From the NCBI GenBank assembly GCA_006538405.1, contig BJKQ01000012.1, positions 841,001 through 905,000 on the forward strand: a DNA stretch of 64,000 nt. The letters are read 5' to 3'. The notes under the pieces are model-generated. The model was not told the origin of the DNA. It did no database searches and saw only the letters and a list, made by a program, of their open reading frames with translations. A program made the translations under genes and the position numbers. This DNA is from Hansfordia pulvinata (lineage: Eukaryota > Ascomycota > Sordariomycetes > Xylariales). Positions 46,928-57,994 of the stretch are shown in pieces. Numbering within the stretch: the stretch's first letter is position 1; the number at the start of each line of letters is the position of its first letter.

Positions 46928-48186
46928 AGCGACTGGCCCGGGCTTGGGAGGTTCAAGAAAAGAAGGAAAGCGAAGCGAGCGTGAAGGAAAAGAGAAGGGT
47001 GGATGGCGGGGGCCACTGTCAATAATGTCTAGTCCGTTCCTCGCATGCCTTTCGGCCTGCCGTGCCCCTCTTTCATGCACAAAGCGGACTGATTGTTACA
47101 CTGACGTTGCTTTAATTTGCAAGCATGGCAAGGCACTGCATCTCTCAGTACATACCCATTTGAGCTTATATTTCATACTACCTTTTTGATTCATTTAGCC
47201 AACAACCCCCACTCTGCTTGACGTTTTAATCGCAACCTTGCTTGATGACACCTCGAGACCGGGCATCTGCAATGACTAACAGCGTAGGAGCCATGAACGT
47301 TGGACGCAATGCGCTGCGCACGCAATGCGGCGACGCAGTGGGCAGACGTCTGTCATCATATGCACGGAAAGTCGTTCAACTGTCGCATCGGACCAACACC
47401 GTCCGGCGCAAACGCGGTGGACTTGACAGGAGGTACTTTGGGCCAAGGTCGTCGCTATCTCCTCTGGAAAGTGCATGGTGCGCCATATGCAAGAATGGGA
47501 GACTCAGGATTGAAGTACCTGACTTTCTTATCGTTATCGGCAGTGGAGAGGGCGCGGCGCAAACTGACGACGGGACCCGACATCACTGAGTTGGGCGGTA
47601 CCTCCATCTACGTGCCCACTGCCTGCCCGTGTACTCGTACCGCAAAGGTACCTACGCCCGGCTCAGTACGAAGAGCGCGGCGCAGCGCAGCACCGGCAGG
47701 TGCGGTCCCACCCGACGTCCCCATCTCCCTTGTACTCGCAACGGAGCAATTAAGCAGGCACGTAACTCGGCAGCCGTACCTGGACGACGCACAGAGGAGG
47801 GCAAGAGCTGCCGTGCCGTCTTGTCGCCTCGTTCCCGCCCGCCGTCCTCGCCCATCATCGTCCCTTTTCCTCCCTCTGTATTGTCTGCCGCCCGCGTCAT
47901 GGCCCCCTCCCACGCCCGCCCTCAGTGAGCCCAGCTTTTCTCCTTCCAGCCCATGCGCCCGGTCGATCTGCGACCCGGCTCCAGCACAACACAGCACAGC
48001 ACAGCTCATCTCGCCGACTCCCGCACCCATCCTGTCCTCAGAGGACTCCGACAAACGGACAACCCAGCCAGACAGTCCCTCGAGACACGTCCCGAGGCCT
48101 TACCCGTCATTCTCCTCCTTTAACCCCGACCATACTCCTGTCCAACCCTCCCGCCCATCGTCTCCTCTGATTCCCATCCAGCCGCC
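46928..48186. other. Intergenic between rer2 and the ING-family gene
   Basis: Holds the rer2 3' region and, from about 47800, the CT-rich promoter and leader of the next gene. GTACTCGTAC lies at 47631-47640. The open frame across 47300-48190 ends just past the ING start and has no recognisable domain. Confidence 0.55.
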
Positions 48187-50677
48187 ATGAAGACGGCAAA
48201 ACCCCCAGCCCAGTCTGACGCGGCGTCGTCCAGCCGTCGCGCGCAGCCCGTCCGCCAGACTCGCGCGAACCCGCCGCGATCCTCGGGCCTCGCTCGCTCC
48301 CTGCCTTCTGCCGCCGCCGCCGCCGCCCCTCGCGATCAGCCCATCGAAATCTACCCTGCCCTGACTCACTTCACCGACGCCATCACTTCCCTGCCCAAGG
48401 AGCTCGTCCGACAGTTCACCCTGCTCAAAGAAGTTGACGCCAAGATCTTTGCCCCCGAGGAAGCTCTCTTCCAACTGGTTGATGCCGCCATGAGCGCTTC
48501 CGCACCAGAGCCCCAGGCCCAGTCGCAGACGCAGACGCAGTCTCAGGCTCTCTCCGAGAAGCTGGCGCCTCAACCCCCATAAGCACCAACCCCAGTCTCA
48601 ACGGCCAGCCTTCCAACGGCGTCACCAGTGCCCCTTCCGTCGACGACGCCAACCCTCATCCGGCAGCTTATGCACAAGAAAACATACACCGTCGCCACCT
48701 TTTCCGCGGCGTTGCCTTCAAGATTCAAGAGATGCTTGTCTCGCTCGAGGAAAAAAATCACGTCATCACCACCGCCAACGACGCCCTTTCCAAGCAGCTC
48801 GCCCGCGTCAACGATGTCTGGCCCCATCTCGAGGGCGAGTTCTCCGACGAGGCCAAATGGGGCAGCACCACCCACTGGGCCTACCCCGAGAACCGGGTTT
48901 CGGCTCGCAACACCCAAGCGGAGCGCTCCCGTCGCGATGGCGCTGCCACCATCACTGCTGCTGCCCAGCAACTAGCCGACGAGGCCGCCGCCCGTAGCGA
49001 TGCCCGCAAACAGGCTGTCGCCGCCAAGAAGGGGCTCAAAGGCCAAGCACAGAACCAGGCCAACGACCACGACCACGATGACCACGAAACTCCGAACACA
49101 AAATCCAAGCCCGACACCAAGAAGTCGCAAGCTGCCGCCGCGAAGGCACGCAAAGCTGCCGACTCTTCTTCTGCCGCTGTCGGCCTTGGCATTACCTCTG
49201 GCACGCCTCAAACCAACGGGAATGGTTCCAAGAAATCCAAGAAGTCCGAAACCACCAAGACGACAGGCCCCGCGGCTGCTGCCACCGTCACGCCAACAAT
49301 CGGCGGCCAACCTATGGAACGCGCCATGAGTGGTGTCATGGCCAGCAATGGCTCTGCCAAGGCCAAGACTTCGAGCCCGAGATCAACGCCTGCCCCGGAA
49401 ACCAAGAAGCGCAAAGCTCTCCCCACCACTAACGGCGCTTCCAAGAAGAGGTGAGCTCTCAGTACTGATCCTGCATACTTTAAGCTCTTTTACTGACCGA
49501 CACCAGCAAAACCGCACTCTCGACTACCGCCATGTCCCCGTCACTGGCTGCTTCACCCAACCAAGCCACTTTTCCAGAAACCAAGACCTCGGCTCAGCCA
49601 TCCCCTGTCCCGACACCCGCTGCCCGTCCGGCGTCTTCGCGCGCCAGAGGCAATTCCATACACTCTACCGCTGAGAATGCGCGTCAGCGGCCGACGTCAT
49701 CCGCCTCACACAAGCAAACTGGCAGTACAGCCACGGCAGCGGATGCCACGGCGGCTCAAGGCTCTGCAAAGGCAAGCAATGACAACAAGTACAGCAACAA
49801 AGAGCCGCCCACTACTGCGGCTGCTACTCCTGCCACTATCAAGACTGAGGTGACAAAAGACGAGCCAATTCAGGCGCCCGCGAGAGCTGGCAGTGCCAAC
49901 GCCAACGGCAAGAAAGAGACACCGGCGAAGCCGGAGGATGACTCCCCAAAGACGGACGGGGTGCCAGCGGGGAGCACTACCACGACAGTGGTCACAACCA
50001 AGAGTGGCAGGGCCAGCAAACCATCGACGCCGGCACTTGGGGGCTTTCCCGAGTCCGCCCCGCGTGCGCGCAATGCGCGCAGCGCCAACAACGCCAGTAC
50101 ACACAACGCGAGTACGTCGGCATCTGCCGCGGCTGCTGCCGCCGCCGCTGCAGCTAAACTCGCCACGCCAGCCAAAAGAAGCCACAAGAAGGGCGCCGCC
50201 GCTGCTCTAGCTGCCCAGGTTGCACAAGCACAAAGGGCTGCGGCTGCCGCCGCTGCCGCCGAAAACGAGGACGGTGGCAGCATGCCGGAAGACGAGGATG
50301 CTGACGAGCCACGCTACTGCTATTGCAACGGAGTCAGTTATGGTGAGATGGTAGCCTGCGACGCCGACACGTGTGAGCGTGAGTGGTTCCACCTGGAATG
50401 TGTCGGTCTCAAGGCAGCGCCTGGCGAGGACTGTAAGTTGATGAGCCCCCCAATATGTGACGTTTGCCCCGTGATATCCAGCATCCAAACCTTGGGGCAG
50501 GGGCGCCAGGCCAGCGCCTACCCCCTGCTCTCGACGCAATTTTCTAATTGTCTGATGTGACGAGCCGGAACAAGTTGAGAAAAAGCATCCACTGACGCAT
50601 CTGAACAAACAGCGAAATGGTATTGCGACAATTGCAAGGACAAGAGCAAGACGAGCAAAAAGTCCAATGGAAGATAG
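48187..50677 (+). CDS. ING-family PHD-finger protein, Pho23-like (apparent frameshift)
   Basis: Predicted nuclear chromatin reader, subunit of a histone deacetylase or acetyltransferase complex (Pho23/Yng type). Three exons: 48187-49450, 49507-50432 and 50613-50677, about 751 residues. Introns of 56 nt (branch ACTGAC) and 180 nt (GTAAGT...CAG) are each phase-consistent. The N-terminal ING domain reads [21 protein letters not shown] and, after a break, [20 protein letters not shown]. The break is at the C5 run 48574-48578: as sequenced the frame stops at TAA 48580, and one extra C continues as [13 protein letters not shown]. The C-terminal PHD finger has Cys4-His-Cys3 order: [25 protein letters not shown], then WYCDNC in exon 3. 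The long Ala/Ser/Thr/Lys-rich linker resembles Pho23 more than Yng1/Yng2, so I favour Pho23 without certainty. Confidence 0.92.
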
Positions 50678-53600
50678 AGACGATGGGGCATCGACACATT
50701 TCCGCACGTTCTCTTGTTTCAACGGACGGGTATATTTCTTGTTGCAAGCGGCTTCCTGGCACTGTCGCCTTGATATGAATCTTTTTGGTTTATTCCCCCG
50801 ATCTTGGCGTTTGTCGGCGCGGAAAACTCAGGCTGGCTGTTTGAAGCCGTGCTTGGGTTGCTTAACATATAGCGCGGTGGGTGGAGGCTGAGTTTCCTAC
50901 CGCCAGAAGCGGATTTCTGGCCCTTGGTTGGCCACAAAGTGCCCATATTCTCCGTACGTGTATACGTCTTGTGCGTACTCGCGCGATACAGGATTGGCGT
51001 TGGGGGATGGTTATGATATGATAGCTACAGTACGATACGGAATTAGACCTGCTTCATTGGGAACTTGTGCTGGGATCCGGCACATAAGTGCTGGCCATAG
51101 AGACAGCAAAACGCAGAGCCCACGGCGTTTTGCCAGCGTCGGCTCGCTAAAGCTGGGACGGCGCCGGGCATCTCGGCTCCCGCCCTGCGCGCCGGCTGCG
51201 GGAGCGCGTACGAGGAAGACCAGCTGGTCGCGAGACTACTCTTTCCGCTCCGCTCCATTTTCGCGTTCGTGTTTTGTTCGGCCGCGGACGGGTGGGCGAC
51301 GGGGCACTTGCCCTCTGGTCCAAGGAAGAAGGAGCAAAGCCATGCTCTCTCTACCCGCGTGAAGAGATTCTGCCCGCTTCCGACACCTGTGGAATTTTCG
51401 GTGGTATTTATTTCCATGCGTGCAAAGCCTGGGGCACTCGGGGGAGCCAATATCGCGGGCCGGGATAACGCAGGGAAGGCCCGCGGTGGCAGGCGCTGTT
51501 CGTCTTCTGGATGGACGGCCTCCTTGATGACCAGCAGTAAGGAATCATGGAAGGGGAAATGAACTTCGCCGCATTTCCTCCTGGCCAAAAGCGCGACTGC
51601 CCGTGGCGTCGTGGCATGGCGGGAGCTGGCAGCAGCAGCACGAACTTGGGGCATGCCTGGGCTTCGAAGGTGGACAGGAGGCCTTCATGTCTACGTTTGC
51701 TCATGATGATTCTCCCAGGACTTACAATCAGCTTGCCTGCTTGCTGACAAGGTCAATCGCTGGCCCCCGCGGCACAAACGCACCACTTCCGGCGTCGTCC
51801 GTGTTGCCCAAACGTAACCGGAGCGCGCAGACCAAGAATGACGTACCAAGAGGTAAGACGCGCAGGGAGCAGGCTGGTTCTGAGTGACAGGGCACCATGG
51901 GCTCGGCCCTCAGCAAACAGGAAGCCCCGTTTCATTTTGCAGAACGAATGAATTTTTTTTCTCCCTCTCTTGCTCTTCATTCCGAAGCCGTCCGTCGCGT
52001 CACTTCTTGCGCCCCGCCACCACGCTTGGGTGCCTGACCGGTCCTTGCTCGTGGGTCTGCTGGCAAGGTTTCGTTCTCTTCTCGTGATTGCAAGCCGCAA
52101 GCTGCACAAACCAGGCACTGGCATCTGTGGCGCGGGCGCCTGTCGAGAGCTGGCGCGATGGCGGCCTTGAGATGAAGTGACGTGATGTGGTGACGTGACT
52201 CACCCATGAGATGAGGCTACAGACATCTCCATTCACAGGCTTGGCAATTCTGCCGTCGCAGGTCACGGGACTTGGGGAGCCAGAGGTCTGTCTCATCCAG
52301 CCCCAGCCCCCGGCACAAGTGGCACCGCCGCCTTGGAGGTTTATAAGACACGCATTCTGGGGGATGCAGATGGGCTGGCGCGCGACGGACGACGTCTGGG
52401 CTCGACGGCGTGGGCCGGCATTTCCGACTTGGCGAGACCTGGGAGAGACGCCGGGGTGGGGCAGATATCTGCTGTGTGCTTGCTTCTTCATCATCACCCG
52501 AGCACTCGTTTGCCCTTTCTCCTTGGCAAGGGGCGGCGGTACTCATGGTTCTCGTAGGATATGGCCGAGGACAGTGTACAGCAGGGCCGTGACAGACGCC
52601 AAGCCCACGGCCGAGGAATTGGCCCGTTTTTCGCACTGACCGCCACTGGGTGACGAAGGGTATTTGCCAATCTGGTCGGATGGTAGGCTGGGTTGCTGAA
52701 GGCGCAGGAACGATGCGATATGATGCGATGTGAAGTGGCCTTGTCCACCTCTCACCGTCCGCCGTCATGCAAAGGCCGGAGGACGGCGGACGGGGCCAGC
52801 CGGACAGGGGCGGGCAGGCAGGACGAGTGGGTGCAGGGGCAGCCTCTTGCAACCGGCTTGTGGTTGTCGCCCGTCGGGTGCTGACCGACAAGGAGCAGGG
52901 TGGTTGTTGGCATACGGAGTACGAGGATGCGCAGGAGGATTATCGTCGAGGCCGACGTCGGCGGTGAGGCGCTTGAAAGGAAGGCCGTCGAGGTCGGCGC
53001 GCTCCACGGGTGCGAGGTCTCTGCCGTGTGACCGCTGAAGCGGCTGGGCTTTGTGACTGCTTAGGGGCGGCTGGGGTCCACGGCGCTGGAGGGTACCTTG
53101 GACGTCGACTGCAATGGGCGCTCGCTCTGGCCCAGGACGCCGCGCTCCCCCGTACGAGTAAGTACGGCAGCCGCATGAAGGGGTGGCTGGAGATTTGGAG
53201 GGAAGTTTGGCCAGACCCCTTACGATGGGTTGGCCCCGCCCGGCGGCCAGCATCGGAATTGGCGCTGGGATGACAGCCAGCAGGGTTCCACCTGGCGAAT
53301 GCCGTCACGTCTGCCCTCATACGTCCGGTTACTCGATTGCGTTGCTGTGCCGCGTTCCATGACATCGACGGGCCGGGGCGCACGCTGACGTGAAGTGGCC
53401 TGGGGCAAGCGGCCTGGTTCGCGGATGGTTTCCACCTGGATGCCACACTGGCCAGCGACGGTGCCGCAAAGGCGTCGACGGCCGGGCACCCGCCTGGCTG
53501 ATCGGCGCGCAAGACGAGTCGCTGCCGAGACGGCTTGACCACTCAGAGACGCCCCCGCGTCTGATACTTTCCCGAATCGTCTGCCATCCATGTCGGCCGC

Positions 53601-56600
53601 CCTGATCTGATAACCCTGGCTTGCGAACCACCGCGCCCGTCCCTGCCCCTCTTACCTAATGCTGCCGCCTCTCTGCGGGGAAGCTGAGGGTCAGTCGCAT
53701 ACCTGCTCGTAGATAACTGGTCGGTCCCCAATGGAAGCCATCCGTAGGGCTGGGTTCGAGCTGGTCACTGAGCGCGCGACAGACGATCAAGCCCTTGGAT
53801 AGGAAGCGATCATTTGGTCTGCCCATTCTCCGCGGGGCATCCAGACCGGCTGCGTCGGGAGCGTGACTTGGGCCGCAACGAATGCATCCTGCGCCATCCT
53901 GCGACCATGCGGTGAAGTGTGAGGAGACGGGGGCGGCGGTTGCGCCGTGTCGAGTCGGGGACTGGAGCCTGCGAAGGCGACGGAGGTGGCACTGGACGAA
54001 CTGATGGATGGTGCCGGGAGAAAAGCGACCTGATTGGCTGTAATTGACGGCTTTAGCAGCGTGTGATTGACGGGGCGTCGGGGCTTGGGAGGTACTTGTG
54101 TTGGCTGGGGCGCCTGTCTCTTCTGTGCGTTCCGCACCCAAGGTCAGGTACTTGTAATGGAAGTGTGCGAATTTGGTCGGTCCGCAGGTCTCTGGACCCT
54201 TGTCACATGCCCATGATCGCCCTAAGAGTGCGTTCGCGCAGCCACAATTACGTACTAATCGTATATGAGTGTGGTGCAGTGCAGTATGACAGAGCAGCAG
54301 CAGGAGCTGGCACCACCGATGAGGCGGATGACGAGCGGAATGAGATGATGTATGGGGCTGTGGTGGTGGTGGTGGTGGTGGTGGTGGTGGTGATGATGAT
54401 GAATGATGATGATGCCGGATCTGACACTTAAAATGGAGAGGCCAGGGGAGGACGATGGATGGAAGCCGGCTCGTGTCATGCGGCTACCCAACAAGCTTCT
54501 CTTGGCCGATCTGGGGTAATGGGACACTAGGTACTCGTACGTGTATTCGCAACAAGACCTCACAAGACTCGTTTGGTTCCCAAACGCGACGCAGAGCACG
54601 AGCAGTACCTCACGTCCCGTACGCGGTTTGATTCGAAATTTTGGTACTTGGTCTGAGTCTGAAATGGTACCTACTACTCCATACCTACACTGTATGGCTG
54701 TACATCGACCGGTGCAGATACTTGCATCTCCGACTGGCGCATGGCCCGCAGGTGGCGTCGCTGACCCGCAGCCCGCTTGCACCGATTCCGCAAGGTCGGC
54801 CTGGTCCCCGCGAGTACGAGTACGTCCCCTGCAGTCTAGCTCAATGTATGGATCCAGTGATGGCCTCGGCTGCACGGCAGATTTTCTTACGTACAACACA
54901 ACATGAAGCGATGCAACCTCGAGGGCAGCGCCGCCCTCGCTCGACATTTTTTCTAAGGACGAGTACCACAAGTGGAATCGCACTCTACCTACGAGTATGA
55001 TGTTCTTCCTCGTACATACTACGTACACCACGTGCGTGCTTGTACGCCAGGGGCCGGCATGCTGAGTACAGGTGGGCGGATAATCTTAATTGCCCGATTG
55101 CAGCACCACACGAAATGGACTTCGATCCAATGGGATAAATGGGTGTATTTGATATCTTCGGTACAAATTACCTCCCCATATACTAGGTACGAGTATCCAT
55201 CATGGCCGCGGCCGCACAGGGGTACCGCTGTGAAGCTACATCTCGTACAGGCCAAAACCCGGGCGTGAACGTTGGGTGCCCAACAGCTGGAGCCACGAAC
55301 CTCGCTGGTCCCTCCATTGCTCCTTGCTCCTACGAGCACTCGCACACGGGCAAATCCACATCTTGCACCGCCAGGATTATATATAGCCCGTCAGACAAGC
55401 CCGAGTGGGCTGACAACGAGGCGAATGAGAGGGGGGGGGAAGAGAGAAAAGTCTGTTTCGTAGGTCCCACCACAATTTCTCTGTGCCGCCGGCCACCGGA
55501 AACAAGAGTTTTTCGACGATATCGGCCGTGTAGATACAACACTCGTGGAAGACGTGTGTGCTCACGCCTGAGAGTCACCTCATAGCAATAACGAGGATCA
55601 TCGCCATTGGACTCAAAACTACATATGTAATGAGACGTCGGTACAGGTAACAATTATAATATTGATGGTAATGTTGCTCGAAAAGTGCGCGCACTCGTAC
55701 GACGGCCGGCATGAAAGGGCCGCTTGTCGAGTTTCCATTACCCAATCCTCGACGAGCGGCACCGGAGCCACGACGGGGCCCAGCCAGCCAGCCCAGCCCG
55801 GCGGGTCCCTGCCAGCGACAAGACGCCGCTCTAGCGGCCGGGACTGCGAGCCGCGAACAGCCCCCTAGGAACGCATGGGATCTGGGACAACAATACTAGT
55901 AAGGGGCCTGCAGGGGCAAAGGCAGGCGTAGCAAAGTGGAGGGGGTCAGATGACGAGGTTGGCACCCCTCCCTCGTGCCACCATTGCCAGTTTCTCTTAC
56001 CCAATTGCTGGAAACTTGGGGCAAATCAGCCTTTTGCATTACGGAGGCGCCAGCTGCGGCCGCGAAGCCAGCGCCAGCGTGCATGGATTGGAGGCAGGAC
56101 ATGACAGGACAGGCCGTGTGCTCGCGCTTGAAGGGCTCTCGTCCAACACCCGAATGCCTCGTGTTGGGTTCACGGTGAGCACAATGAAGGTGAGGATCAA
56201 GTCTGAGGATCCATGATGATAGGCCCTGCGCGGCACGACGAGTCTCTCCGGACTACTCGCAACCGATAATGGAAAGCACGACTCGTTCGACCGACCGTAC
56301 CTGCCTGTCAGTCTTCGGGCTGCTCGCGCATGTAGCCAGTACGAGCTCAGTACCTGCTTTTTGGCCTCACTTTTCGAGTCGCATGATGTACTGTCCAAGG
56401 TACTTGGACTGCACGCATGCAGTCCAGAACCCTCTTCGTGCAATGAGGTCGGCTTTTCTCGCTTCCCTTCCACCGCTGCATTCGTGTCCATCCTGACCCT
56501 CCAGGTATCGCGGGCTTCACTAGTCGCATTTGAGAGCCCTCTATGTATCTTTTGACCCTGTCGTACAGCCTCGCCAAAAGCCCGGAATCAACCGTCATTG

Positions 56601-57994
56601 CCGTCTCGTTGCGTAGAGTACCGTTCCCGTCCCGGATACCCCTCCGTACTCGCCATATCCGCTTCTTCGGGGCCGTCGCCAAAGACAAGGAAGCGCCGAC
56701 TCGGGGAAACCAGGGTCGGGTACGCGCGCGCTCTTCGACATCTCACCCTCTTCCTGTCTCGCCGCACGGCCTCGGCGGGCTTCCCTGCAGTACACGTACG
56801 CCTGGGCCAGCAGCACCGGGGCTTGCTGTCTTGTCCAGCCCACTCACCACGTATCGCACTCTGCACTCGGTTGCGTTGCCTGTCGATCGTCGACAGCTTG
56901 ACGTACCCGTACATACAGCCACGCTCTCATTGGCTTTCCTCTGGTCATTCATATCTGCAGTACTCGACCAGAGTGCCGCAGGCGTTGGCGTCGACGTAGC
57001 TGCTGCTGCTGCTGCTGCTGGTGGCCGTCCGTCTTGGACCGTGTATCCCAGCCGCTGGCGCCTCTGACTTGGCTCTGGACTCTTGGCTGTCTTGGACCGT
57101 CCCAAAGCGGCTCTCCAAGTCTTTGACCATTGTCTCCAGCTTCTGGCCCGCATGCTTGGATCTGCCCTACTGCGGCTCGACAACATACCTGCCTCTCTTG
57201 GCGGCTTCTACGGTCTGTGGGCCTGATATACGAGTACAAAGACACAAGAAGGCTCACCACTCGCTCGTCCGGCCCCATCCAGCCGTATCAGGCCATCCCT
57301 TTCGGACCCCGTCGTTCGTATCTCCGCCGCCGCCGCCCATCCAGAACCCTCATCGCTTCGACACTTATTTTAGTCGCCAGGCCCCTAGGCTCCCCCGGCT
57401 TCCCTTTCCGCGCTGCGACGTTGCGCACGCGAGGCTCAGCTCAGCTCAAACCGCACCGGCCTCCAGTCGTCAAGCCTTCCCCACACAACGCCAGGTCATC
57501 TCGTTACCTAAAGAAGTCGATATTTTGACTAATTGCTAGCTCCTCCGCTGGTCACCTGCCACGCCCTCGGGCCAAACTCAACAAACTAGACCGGCGGCTC
57601 GCTTTGTCGTTGTGTTCCTGGCCACCCGACCGACCGCGCTACGGGTTCCTATTATTAAACCGAACCAACCCACAGACTACAGAGACATACCCCGTACCTA
57701 CCTACCTACCGGCACCAGACCCAGACGTTTTAGCCCGCCTGGCACAGAAGAGATCCGGGTAGTGAGAGACTGAGAGAAGAGGGAGGGGTCCAGCGGCTTT
57801 CTTCTCAACTGCCACCCACCACCACCACCAACACCACCACTGCCTACTGCAACCACCACCACAACAACGACAACCACCACTCTCTACCACCACTCCCGCC
57901 GCATCCACAACCCTCCACTTCTACCGCCGCCCAGTCTCCAGTCTCCAGTCCCAGCAATACGCCACCTCCTCCCAACACAGACCCCGAGGCCAGA
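50678..57994. other. 7.3-kb gene-poor region
   Basis: No open frame with a domain or plausible exon structure. It contains dispersed motifs at 53151-53166 (CGTAC-GAGTAA-GTACG), 54531-54541, 54811-54822 and 55186-55196, and a GGT repeat at 54361. From about 57250 the + strand becomes C-rich, forming the presumed promoter and leader of the F-box/LRR gene, with CCTACCTACCTACC near 57695-57708. Confidence 0.6.
54361..54412. repeat. (GGT)n/(GAT)n trinucleotide repeat
   Basis: A run of about ten GTG/GGT units followed by GAT units. The poly-His frame on the opposite strand is a repeat artefact. Confidence 0.9.

Noticed and set aside
47300..48190. 296-codon frame upstream of the ING gene
   Set aside because: No domain, and its 3' half is the C-rich leader expected before the ING start.
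54361..54412. Poly-His protein segment on the minus strand
   Set aside because: Direct product of a GGT/GAT microsatellite, with no gene context.
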